Below are positions 1 to 6,278 of a DNA stretch of 12,218 nt, piece after piece. The DNA comes from JBDUDK01 sp040002995. GTDB taxonomy: Bacteria; Actinomycetota; Acidimicrobiia; Acidimicrobiales; Ilumatobacteraceae. Within the stretch, counting starts at the first letter, position 1; every line of letters starts with the position of its first letter. The position numbers and the translations under genes were made by a program. The stretch is taken from assembly GCA_040002995.1 (NCBI GenBank), contig JBDUDK010000118.1:1-12218 (forward strand), in the 5' to 3' direction. The notes beneath the pieces were generated by a model. That model had not been told where the DNA came from, made no database searches, and worked only from the letters and a program-made list of their open reading frames with translations.

Positions 1-224
1 GAGTTGATGTAGATGTTGATGTCCTTGTCGGGGTTCTCCGACTCGAGGTGGAGCAATTGCGCGCACACGAGGTTGGCAATCGTGTCGTCGATCGGCGTGC
101 CCAAGAAGATGATGTTGTCCTTGAGCAAGCGCGAATAGAGGTCGTAGGCGCGTTCCCCGCGGTTGGTCTGTTCGACGACCGTGGGGACGAGATAGTTGCG
201 GATGGGCTCGTTGGTGCGGGTCAT
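1..224 (-). CDS. clpP: ATP-dependent Clp protease proteolytic subunit ClpP (N-terminal part, cut by window edge)
   Basis: The reverse strand encodes about 74 residues beginning MTRTNEPIRNYLVPTVVEQ and running through YDLYSRLLKDNIIFLGTPID to INIYINS. These are the conserved N-terminal handle and first strands of ClpP, the serine peptidase that forms a double heptamer and degrades proteins unfolded by ClpX or ClpC. The catalytic Ser, His and Asp lie beyond the window edge and cannot be checked. The ATG (222-224) overlaps the TGA stop of trigger factor (221-223) as ATGA, so translation is probably coupled to tig. The tig-clpP order is common in bacteria, often followed by a second clpP or clpX; here the next gene is outside the window. 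Confidence 0.95.
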   Translation of the reverse strand, partial: MTRTNEPIRNYLVPTVVEQTNRGERAYDLYSRLLKDNIIFLGTPIDDTIANLVCAQLLHLESENPDKDINIYIN

Positions 225-1594
225 TGCGCAGCCTCCTCGGCAGCGTCGGCGTCGACGGTGCCGCCGACATCGGGGGGGTCGAGCTCTGGAGTCAGCTCAG
301 CAAGATCTATCGCTTGGCCCTCGGGGTCGACGATCTCGACATGCTCGGTGAGCCATTCGAGGGCCTTACGCTTGCGTATCTCCGCGCGGAGGCCGGCGAC
401 GGCGTCGTTGCGTTCGTAGGCCTTGCGGACGTTGGTGATTTTCTCTTTCGCCCGTTCGGCGATTCGCGCGTACTCAGCATCGAGGTCATCGTCGTCGGCT
501 TCGATGTTCTCGGCCGTGGCGACGGCGCGCAGTGCGAGGTCGACCCTCACCGCGTTCGTGGCGAGCACCTTGAGCTCCTCACTGAACTCGGCCGGGCTCT
601 GGCCGCTCATCGCCAGGTACTGCTCGAGCGAGGCGCCCTGGTTTTGTAAGCGGACACCGAGGTCGTTCAAACGTCCCCGCATCTCCTCATTGACCAGCGG
701 ATCGGGCACCTCATCGACCACGAGTTCGCCGGCGGCCTCCGCGGTGCGCTCGGCGAGCGCCATCCTCGCCTGCATCGCCCGCACGATCGTCATCCGCCGC
801 GTGATGTCGGCTCGTAGCGCGTCGACGGTTTCAAAATCCGACGCCTCTTTGGCCCAGTCATCGGTGAGCTCAGGTAGGACCAGCTCCCGCACCTGCTTCA
901 CCTTGACGCGGAATTCGATCGGCTCCTGCCCGTCGACGGGATGATCGGCCGAGAACTCGAGCGCGTCGCCCGGTTCGCTACCGATGAGTTCCTCGTCGAG
1001 TTCGGCGACCACTCCCCCGCTGCCGACCTCGTACGACCAGTCTTCGACGTTGAGCCCGGGAAGTGCTTCGTCTTCCCGCCCACCCCAGAGATCGATGCTG
1101 ACGTTGTCGCCGTTGACCGCAGGGCGATCTACGTCGGCCAGCTCACCGAAAGACTTACGCAGACGATCGATCTGCGCGTCGACCTCCTCGTCGGTGGGTG
1201 TTGGGCGCATGAGCTCGACGCGCAGGCTGCCGTAGCCCGGCACGGTGACCTCTGGTCGCACTTCGACGGTTGCGTCGAACGACACAGGGCCCTCTTCGGC
1301 ACCGGCGGTGAGATCGACCTGTGGCGTCGCGATGAGATCGATGTCGTTTGAACGCACCGCGGCGGCCAGGTACTCGGGGATCGCGTCGCGCAGCGCCTGC
1401 TCGCGCGCGTACTCAGATCCGATGCGGGCTTCCAGAATCCGGCGGGGCGTTTTGCCCGGGCGGAAGCCCGGCACGCGCACGTCGCGCGCGATTTTTCGAA
1501 ACGCCGCATCGAGCGCCTTGTCGAACTCGGCCTCATCGACCTCGATGGAGAGCTTGACCTTGTTCCCCTCGAGCGGCTCGACCGTGGTTTTCAT
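221..1594 (-). CDS. tig: trigger factor, ribosome-associated chaperone and peptidyl-prolyl isomerase
   Basis: The 457-residue product starts MKTTVEPLEGNKVKLSIEVD, a typical trigger factor N-terminus. It carries the ribosome-docking signature GFRPGKTP at residues 43-50. The N-terminal ribosome-binding domain covers about 1-145, an FKBP-type isomerase domain about 155-245 (GDNVSIDLWG onwards), and the helical C-terminal chaperone arms follow. The tail is acidic and Ala-rich (DADAAEEAAQ), as in many actinobacterial homologues. In the cell it binds at the ribosome exit tunnel and shields nascent chains. A GTG at 1660 would add 22 residues, but the ATG at 1594 matches the family start and sits 10 bases after a TACACT hexamer. 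No clear Shine-Dalgarno sequence precedes it. It is the first gene of the tig-clpP operon. Confidence 0.96.
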   Translation of the reverse strand: MKTTVEPLEGNKVKLSIEVDEAEFDKALDAAFRKIARDVRVPGFRPGKTPRRILEARIGSEYAREQALRDAIPEYLAAAVRSNDIDLIATPQVDLTAGAEEGPVSFDATVEVRPEVTVPGYGSLRVELMRPTPTDEEVDAQIDRLRKSFGELADVDRPAVNGDNVSIDLWGGREDEALPGLNVEDWSYEVGSGGVVAELDEELIGSEPGDALEFSADHPVDGQEPIEFRVKVKQVRELVLPELTDDWAKEASDFETVDALRADITRRMTIVRAMQARMALAERTAEAAGELVVDEVPDPLVNEEMRGRLNDLGVRLQNQGASLEQYLAMSGQSPAEFSEELKVLATNAVRVDLALRAVATAENIEADDDDLDAEYARIAERAKEKITNVRKAYERNDAVAGLRAEIRKRKALEWLTEHVEIVDPEGQAIDLAELTPELDPPDVGGTVDADAAEEAAQ

Positions 1595-1604
1595 GAGGCG
1601 GCCG

Positions 1605-1610
1605 AGTGTA
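1605..1610 (-). promoter_or_regulatory. candidate -10 element for tig
   Basis: On the minus strand the hexamer TACACT fits the actinobacterial TANNNT -10 pattern and ends 10 bases before the tig ATG. Transcription would start only about 3 bases upstream of the ATG, giving a near-leaderless mRNA, which fits the absence of a Shine-Dalgarno sequence. No good -35 box is visible. This is pattern-based only; the same hexamer at similar distance precedes the transpeptidase gene at 3405. Confidence 0.35.
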
Positions 1611-1686
1611 CCGGCGGGCACCCCAGTCGCCGGTACCAACTTCCCGCGAATCGCGCCCACGCCGCGAGGTTTGCCATGATGCGCTC

Positions 1687-1932
1687 ATGACCACCTGGAA
1701 GGCCCACAGCCTGGCCCATCCCGCGAGCGACCAACTCGATCTCGCCAAGGGTGACAAGGTCATCGCGACGGTAGACCTCGAGGGGGTTCCCGCCGGCACC
1801 GCCGGCAAGATTGTGCTCGCCAACGGCTTCAATTGGCTGCGCTACCGCGTCCGCTTCACCAACGGCATAGAGCTGAATGACCTTGATGGGCGTCATCTCA
1901 AGCCGGCGAAACGGCGCCGATCGAAGTCTTGA
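1687..1932 (+). CDS. small conserved-type basic protein of unknown function (81 aa)
   Basis: The product begins MTTWKAHSLAHPASDQLDLA and ends in a basic tail PAKRRRSKS. The middle, with GDKVIATVDLEGVPAGTAGK and YRVRFTNGIELNDLDGRHL, looks like a small beta-barrel of SH3 or KOW type: a Gly-rich turn followed by alternating hydrophobic residues. The basic tail could bind nucleic acid, but this is a guess. An upstream GTG in the same frame (1606) would overlap the tig promoter region and read as non-family sequence, so the ATG at 1687 is preferred. There is no close Shine-Dalgarno. It is divergent from tig, and its stop lies only 3 bases from that of the convergent transpeptidase. No function is assigned. 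Confidence 0.7.
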   Translation: MTTWKAHSLAHPASDQLDLAKGDKVIATVDLEGVPAGTAGKIVLANGFNWLRYRVRFTNGIELNDLDGRHLKPAKRRRSKS

Positions 1933-1935
1933 CGA

Positions 1936-3405
1936 TCAGCTGTACACCCAGACCGCAATGCCCTTGGGCAAGAGGTTCTGGGCCCAGATGTAGTCCATTG
2001 CACCCAGCGTGACTCGCACGCACCCGTGCGAGGCGTTATAGGCGGGGACGCTCGTGTAGCCGTGAATGGCAAAGCCGGCCGTGAAGTACTTCGGTCGCCA
2101 CAGGTGGCCGAGGTCGGAGTCGTCCCAACCGCTGCTCACCTCTCTATATATCTGGAACATGCCCTCGGGAGTGACTGCATCGCCGGTAACCAGCGTATGC
2201 GACCTCAGGCCGATCTCGGTGTAAGGGATCTGAGAACCCGTCGACGCGTTGAGCACGGCGACCGTGAAGCCGCCGCGCACGATGATGACCACCTGTTTCG
2301 ACTTGTCGACCTCGACGATGTCACCTGTTGTCGTGCGGGCGCGCGGGTGCGGTGCCGTCGCAATCAGGTTCGCCGTTACCTGGTCGACCACCGTGGTGCG
2401 GTTGAGGGCGTAGTACTTCTGGAAGGCGAGCACCGCCTGCCCCATGTCGTAGCCGTAGTAGCCATCGACGTTGCCCACCCAGAAGCCGAGTTCGGTAAGG
2501 CGTTGTTGGAGGGCAAGCACGAAGGGACCGGCGTCGCCTGGCTCGGCCGCGGAAAGACCAGTGGTGCTCGCGGTCCAGTAGCCCTTGCCGTCGGCCGCGC
2601 CAGCAACCGCGATCGTGATCTGACCAGTGGGCGGTGTGCCGGCGCCCGCGAAGAGCGCGTCGCCAAATGTGTAGACGCCACCGTCGGTACCGACGAGGAT
2701 GTAACCCTTCTGTGTGGGCGTGGCTACGCCGGCGACGACGCGCCCGTTCGGGTTGACACCCATACCCGGTAGCGATCCGAAGAACCCCGCGCCGCCGAAC
2801 GTGAATACTCCGCCTTGATCGTCGATCATCCAGTAGCCATCGCCCTGTGGCCGCGGGATGAGGTCGACGACGCGACCAATTCCGGCGGGCGTCGACCCGA
2901 AGAACTTGGCATCGCCAAACGAGAACACTCCACCGTCCGCGGCGAGGAGCCAGTACCCCTTACCCGTCGGTGACGACGCGAGCGCGACGACAGGGAGGTT
3001 CAGTCGCGCGCCGCCCATGGAGCCGTAAAACTGCGCGTCGCCGAACGAGAACACACCACCGTCGGCCGCCGCCATCCAGTAGCCCTTGCCAGTGGGTGTC
3101 GGCGCCAGATCGACGACAGGCGAGTTCAACACGAGGTTGCCCGTCGAACCGAAGAACGGTGCGTTGTACGAGAAGATGCCACCATCGGCGGCCACCAGCC
3201 AGTAGCCCTTGCCGTTGGGTGTCGCCGCCATCGAGATCAACGGTTGGTTGATCACCCCCGGCGCCCCGAGCGATGTGACAGAACCAAAGCCCTGCACACC
3301 TGAGTTGGCGGAGGCGTGTGCGACGCCGCCGCGAGAGAGAAAGAACGTAACGGCCACCGCCGCACCGAAGGCCAGCCGCGAGCCCATTGTCCGCCCGAGT
3401 TTCAT
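1936..3405 (-). CDS. secreted L,D-transpeptidase with N-terminal beta-type repeats and a peptidoglycan-binding domain
   Basis: The 489-residue product has a signal peptide (about 1-32, FGAAVAVTFFLSRGGVAHASA). Next come six tandem units of about 40 residues around GYWLVAADGGIFSYNAPFFG (residues 55-281). A PG_binding_1 domain follows (about 289-348, LQQRLTELGFWVGNVDGYYG). The YkuD catalytic domain covers about 361-489 with its signature H448, then S459-H460-G461-C462-V-R464; C462 is the expected nucleophile. The family forms 3-3 cross-links between meso-diaminopimelate residues in the cell wall and resists most beta-lactams. The repeat type is frequent on secreted proteins of Acidimicrobiia and probably folds as a propeller or solenoid that binds wall polymers (inference). 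A GTG at 3432 would add 9 residues; ATG 3405 fits the TACACT box better. Confidence 0.9.
   Translation of the reverse strand: MKLGRTMGSRLAFGAAVAVTFFLSRGGVAHASANSGVQGFGSVTSLGAPGVINQPLISMAATPNGKGYWLVAADGGIFSYNAPFFGSTGNLVLNSPVVDLAPTPTGKGYWMAAADGGVFSFGDAQFYGSMGGARLNLPVVALASSPTGKGYWLLAADGGVFSFGDAKFFGSTPAGIGRVVDLIPRPQGDGYWMIDDQGGVFTFGGAGFFGSLPGMGVNPNGRVVAGVATPTQKGYILVGTDGGVYTFGDALFAGAGTPPTGQITIAVAGAADGKGYWTASTTGLSAAEPGDAGPFVLALQQRLTELGFWVGNVDGYYGYDMGQAVLAFQKYYALNRTTVVDQVTANLIATAPHPRARTTTGDIVEVDKSKQVVIIVRGGFTVAVLNASTGSQIPYTEIGLRSHTLVTGDAVTPEGMFQIYREVSSGWDDSDLGHLWRPKYFTAGFAIHGYTSVPAYNASHGCVRVTLGAMDYIWAQNLLPKGIAVWVYS
2563..3243 (-). repeat. six tandem coding repeats (about 40 codons each) in the transpeptidase
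   Basis: The units share the pattern GKGYWLxAADGGVFSFGDAxFFGS followed by a variable linker and a VVxLAxxP strand. The first three and the fifth are well conserved, the fourth reads GYWMIDDQGGVFTFGG, and the last (GKGYWTASTTG) is cut short. They are visible at DNA level as recurring accaccgtc and gccagtagcc blocks on the plus strand. Confidence 0.85.
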
Positions 3406-3414
3406 GGAGCGCGA

Positions 3415-3420
3415 AGTGTA
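3415..3420 (-). promoter_or_regulatory. candidate -10 element for the L,D-transpeptidase gene
   Basis: The minus-strand hexamer TACACT ends 9 bases before the ATG at 3405, identical in sequence and nearly identical in spacing to the box before tig. This implies a 5' leader of only 2-3 bases and supports ATG 3405 over the upstream GTG. No -35 box stands out. Confidence 0.35.
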
Positions 3421-3504
3421 GGTGCGCCGCACATGTGCAAGAGGAATCCAACTCGGCCCCGGCCTTCTCTATGGCGGCCCGGTAAGTTGGCAGGAGTTGG
3501 TCTA

Positions 3505-3576
3505 CGGGGAGTGGCGCAGCGGCAGCGCACCTGCTTTGGGAGCAGGAGGTCGCGGGTTCAAATCCCGCCTCCCCGA
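3505..3576 (+). tRNA. tRNA-Pro, anticodon TGG
   Basis: A complete cloverleaf can be drawn. The acceptor stem CGGGGAG (3505-3511) pairs with CTCCCCG (3569-3575). The D stem is GCGC/GCGC, and the anticodon stem CCTGC/GCAGG encloses TTTGGGA with anticodon TGG at 3537-3539. The T stem GCGGG/CCCGC holds the TTCAAAT loop, and A3576 is the discriminator. CCA is not encoded. The CGGGGAG acceptor start is typical of bacterial tRNA-Pro. The flanking gaps (3433-3504 and 3577-3765) hold no convincing gene. Confidence 0.96.
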
Positions 3577-3765
3577 CACCTCGTGGAAGTGAATGCTCTC
3601 TCGTTCGAACCGGAAGTTGCGGCTCCGAGCTCGAGCTGGAGACGGCCTAGTTGGTTGCCACTGACGGATGGCGACGTCACCAGAACGGACCATCCACGCT
3701 TTTGTAGAGTCGTTCGACGGTGCGGGTGAGCACCTCTAAAGCGTGGGACCTACAGGAGCGTGGAG

Positions 3766-4062
3766 ATGAAGGCATTGTGCATCGTGTACGAAAATGTCGA
3801 CGACTGGGAGGCGTATGACCGGTACCGAAGTCAGGTCATGCCAACGCTTGAGCCATTCGGGGCCAAGTTCCTCGTTCGCGGCGGCGCGTTCACGACTGTC
3901 GAAGGTGAGATGCCGTTCGGGAGAATCGCGGTGCTGGAGTTCCCCTCACGCGATGCGGCCGAAGCTTGGTATCAATCGGCCGCTTATCAGGACGTGCTCC
4001 CAATTCGGTTAGCAGCCGCCCGCTGTCAGTTCGTCATCGTCGACGCTGTCGAGACAGGGTGA
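3766..4062 (+). CDS. DUF1330-type small protein (dimeric alpha-beta barrel fold)
   Basis: The 98-residue product MKALCIVYENVDDWEAYDRY has the shape of the DUF1330 family: an N-terminal strand, a helix with W/Y-rich DWEAYDRYRSQVMPTLEPFG, a GAKFLVRGG strand, then EFPSRDAAEAWYQSAAYQ. The last segment is characteristic of the family. Members adopt a ferredoxin-like dimeric alpha-beta barrel; their substrate is generally unknown. The ATG at 3766 is chosen because AGGAG at 3754-3758 lies 7 bases upstream, whereas the GTG at 3760 is too close to it. A TAGAGT hexamer at 3705-3710 is a possible -10. The gene stands alone between the tRNA and a convergent lipoprotein gene. Confidence 0.85.
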   Translation: MKALCIVYENVDDWEAYDRYRSQVMPTLEPFGAKFLVRGGAFTTVEGEMPFGRIAVLEFPSRDAAEAWYQSAAYQDVLPIRLAAARCQFVIVDAVETG

Positions 4063-4178
4063 TACGTGCAGTCCTCCCGATGCGCCACCCCATTCGGCCA
4101 ATGCAGTTCCCGCCGGCCCCTTGTTTCGGTCACTCCTCGCGTCGGTTTGAACGCCGTCGCACAAGGGTGACTCGCCGG

Positions 4179-4829
4179 TTAGCTGGCGAACTCGATGGAT
4201 TTGACAATGGTTGCGGCGACGACCGCGAACTTCTTGGCGTCACCGCCATTGGCGGTGTGCGGGTCCACGAAGATGGTCACCGTTCGCCCGCCGACGCCCA
4301 TCGCCAGGACGTCGATCGGCTCACCGTCGGCCTCGGTGTGGTAACCGATGACCGCGAAGGCCACCTCCCTTTTACCTGTTCGCGTCCCGGTGAACATCAG
4401 GCCGTCGATCGATCCCAGCTGAGTCGGTGACGCTGGCTCGGCATCGAGGTTGGATGCCCCCCGGAGGCGCACGATGGCATCCTTTGGCGGCAATGCGCCA
4501 AACGTCGCGTCCAATGTGATCTCACCGTTCTCTTCGCCCTCGTGCGCGCAGGCGTCGCATGGCAGGTAGATCTGCGCCGCGGACGCGTCGCGCTCAGCGA
4601 CGATCCAGCCGGCGGGAAGGTCGACAGAGAACCCTGGGCTGAAGATCTTCGTTTGATATGTGTTGTTGCTCGCCGGGGCTGATGTGTCGGTTGAGGATGT
4701 CGAGACGGCTGCGGTCGTGAGGCTCGAAGCCGACTGCTTCTCGGATGCCGTCGATCCACACCCGACCACTATCAACAGGATGGAGACAATCCAGACCACT
4801 CGAGTGAGTTGCCGGTTGGGCCGCGACAT
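4179..4829 (-). CDS. secreted lipoprotein of unknown function
   Basis: The 216-residue product has a lipoprotein signal: basic start MSRPNRQLTR, hydrophobic WIVSILLIVV, and lipobox VVGC with lipidation at C24. A Ser/Thr/Ala linker (about 26-57) follows, typical of actinobacterial lipoproteins tethered across the wall. The globular part starts at YQTKIFSPGFSVDLPAGW, a strand pattern resembling PsbP/LpqN-like folds. It contains a C91-x-x-C94 pair (LPCDACAHE) that could form a disulfide or bind metal. No specific function is recognised. The ATG at 4829 has a strong GGGAGGT site upstream, so the longer frame to 4871 is not used. It lies 43 bases downstream of the HTTM gene on the same strand and may be co-transcribed; a TACGGT hexamer in the gap (4860-4865) could also give it its own promoter. 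Confidence 0.85.
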   Translation of the reverse strand: MSRPNRQLTRVVWIVSILLIVVGCGSTASEKQSASSLTTAAVSTSSTDTSAPASNNTYQTKIFSPGFSVDLPAGWIVAERDASAAQIYLPCDACAHEGEENGEITLDATFGALPPKDAIVRLRGASNLDAEPASPTQLGSIDGLMFTGTRTGKREVAFAVIGYHTEADGEPIDVLAMGVGGRTVTIFVDPHTANGGDAKKFAVVAATIVKSIEFAS

Positions 4830-4872
4830 GTCAGTACCTCCCTTCGAGGCCGTTGCAAAACCGTAGTTCACT

Positions 4873-5808
4873 TCAATTTTGCCGGCGTCCTATGGCGAGC
4901 GGTTTGCGCAGCGCACCGCGAGCGACCCTTGTGAGGTGTTCGAGGTCGTAGAACGGGGCGAAGGCGACAAGGAAGAGCGGGTACGGGAAGACCACATACA
5001 TCAGCAGCGCGATCGACACGTGCATGAGCCACGCCGATGCCACCCAGATGTCGCGCAGCCGCCCCTTGACGAGCGCGATGGGCGAGGCCAGCTCCACAAG
5101 TACCGACGCCACAGCCATCGGGGGGAAAATCCACTCGTAGGCAACGAGCCAGCGCCCGAGCGGTGGGGCAGGGGCGTCGAGGAGTTCGGCCCGAGCCACG
5201 GAGCCGGCGACGTGATTGCGCAGTGAGTCGCTGAACATCCACGCCGTCCCACCGAGACGGAACTTGGCCAGGACTGAGAGGAGGTACGTGGCCACGGTGA
5301 CCAGCGCGGCGAGTCGGACCGGCACGCCGTAGGCCTCTCGCACGACTTTGCCCGCCGGTGGCGTCGGCTCGCCGGGCCGCCAGGCGAGCGCGAGCGCGTC
5401 CGCGCTGCGAGAGAACCCGACGATGAGCACTTGAAGCACCATGACGTTTTCTAACCAAAGCACTTGGCCCCACGAGCTGCGGTACGTCGAGAGCGCCAAC
5501 AGCAACAGCGCGAACAGCGGACCGGTAACGCGAAACCACACGCCGGCCATGAAGCCGACGCCCGCGACTACCGCGGCGATGAAGCACCCCACGAGTACGC
5601 CGTCGGCTACGGGCGATCCGAGCGGCGACAGCACACCGACGGGCGCCAAACGTGACGGGTCCGCGTCAACGAGCGATACGAACGCCTGAGCGCGGATCAC
5701 GATGTACCCGAGAGCGAACGCGCCGGACAGTACGCGCAACATCGCCAGGCGCTCGGGTGGAGCGACGGGGAACAACCAGTCACGCACGCGGCCTACAGGC
5801 GCCGTCAT
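4873..5808 (-). CDS. HTTM-domain multi-pass membrane protein (vitamin K carboxylase-like family)
   Basis: The 311-residue product is strongly hydrophobic, with roughly seven membrane segments. Recognisable stretches are APPERLAMLRVLSGAFALGY at the N-terminus, LLALSTYRSSWGQVLWLENV in the middle, and FPPMAVASVLVELASPIALV then HVSIALLMYVVFPYPLFLV near the end. This layout (an RxLxG first helix, a loop with W-G-Q and N, then an E near a late helix, and an FPYPLF stretch) matches the HTTM domain shared with vitamin K-dependent gamma-carboxylase. Bacterial members are mostly uncharacterised, so carboxylase activity should not be assumed. The ATG (5806-5808) overlaps the upstream gene's TGA as ATGA. 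No signal peptide is apparent apart from the first helix. Confidence 0.75.
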   Translation of the reverse strand: MTAPVGRVRDWLFPVAPPERLAMLRVLSGAFALGYIVIRAQAFVSLVDADPSRLAPVGVLSPLGSPVADGVLVGCFIAAVVAGVGFMAGVWFRVTGPLFALLLLALSTYRSSWGQVLWLENVMVLQVLIVGFSRSADALALAWRPGEPTPPAGKVVREAYGVPVRLAALVTVATYLLSVLAKFRLGGTAWMFSDSLRNHVAGSVARAELLDAPAPPLGRWLVAYEWIFPPMAVASVLVELASPIALVKGRLRDIWVASAWLMHVSIALLMYVVFPYPLFLVAFAPFYDLEHLTRVARGALRKPLAIGRRQN

Positions 5809-6242
5809 CGCGTCACCGCGCACTCTGCATAGACGGTGCGTTTCGTGAGTGACGGCTTGTGTCGCGCGCGGGCGATCACGTCGTGTACCTCTTCCGCCAC
5901 CAACACCTTCGCGGTCGCCGCGTCGACCCGAAGGGCGACCTGCTCGCACAGGCGGTCGGCCCGGCCGGCGCGAATGGACTGCGCCACGAGCGACTCGCCG
6001 ATCAGTGGGTCATCGGTGTTGGCGACCACACGCAGCGAGAGCGGATGGTCTGCGCCAGTCGCGTCGACTCCCAGCACCACCTGGAAGGTGTCGAGTCGCC
6101 CGCGGCGAAACGCGTACATCGGGTAGGTCGAGAGCGGAAACGAGTCGTGGTTCGTGACGGCCGGAGACATCACTGCGGCGAGCACGGCGACCGCCGCCAA
6201 TCGATGCACGATGCCCCAAGACCGTCGGGCGGACTCGCCCAC
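5805..6242 (-). CDS. small membrane-anchored or secreted protein, partner of the HTTM protein, function unknown
   Basis: From GTG at 6242 the product has 145 residues: a short basic start, one hydrophobic segment HRLAAVAVLAAVMSPAV, the motif SFPLSTYPMYAFRRGR, then a soluble alpha/beta part ending RTVYAECAVTR. Its stop overlaps the HTTM start (ATGA), so the two proteins are probably made in linked amounts and may form one membrane complex (inference). The start is uncertain: GTG codons at 6263, 6248 and 6242 are all in frame and none has a Shine-Dalgarno. GTG 6242 is preferred because TACGTT (6249-6254, minus strand) ends 6 bases before it, as expected for a leaderless mRNA. No known family is recognised with confidence. 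Confidence 0.65.
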   Translation of the reverse strand: MGESARRSWGIVHRLAAVAVLAAVMSPAVTNHDSFPLSTYPMYAFRRGRLDTFQVVLGVDATGADHPLSLRVVANTDDPLIGESLVAQSIRAGRADRLCEQVALRVDAATAKVLVAEEVHDVIARARHKPSLTKRTVYAECAVTR

Positions 6243-6248
6243 AAGCAC

Positions 6249-6254
6249 AACGTA
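6249..6254 (-). promoter_or_regulatory. candidate -10 element for the HTTM-partner gene
   Basis: The minus-strand hexamer TACGTT (TANNNT) is followed by 6 bases and then GTG 6242, the geometry of a leaderless transcript. It lies in the very narrow gap between two divergent genes. No -35 is evident. Confidence 0.3.
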
Positions 6255-6266
6255 TCCCGACACCGC

Positions 6267-6272
6267 TAGTTT
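6267..6272 (+). promoter_or_regulatory. candidate -10 element for the EEP-family gene
   Basis: The plus-strand hexamer TAGTTT (TANNNT) ends 6 bases before GTG 6279, again fitting a leaderless start. It lies within about 20 bases of the opposing candidate box, so the two promoters would overlap. Confidence 0.3.
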
Positions 6273-6278
6273 CAGACC

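Noticed and set aside
4147..4190. Terminator between the DUF1330 and lipoprotein genes (TCGCC...GGCGA hairpin)
   Set aside because: The 5-bp stem overlaps the lipoprotein's last codons and has no T run on either strand.
4868..5587. 239-codon minus-strand frame inside the HTTM gene
   Set aside because: It is an out-of-frame Arg-rich translation of the HTTM gene, with no hydrophobic or family pattern.
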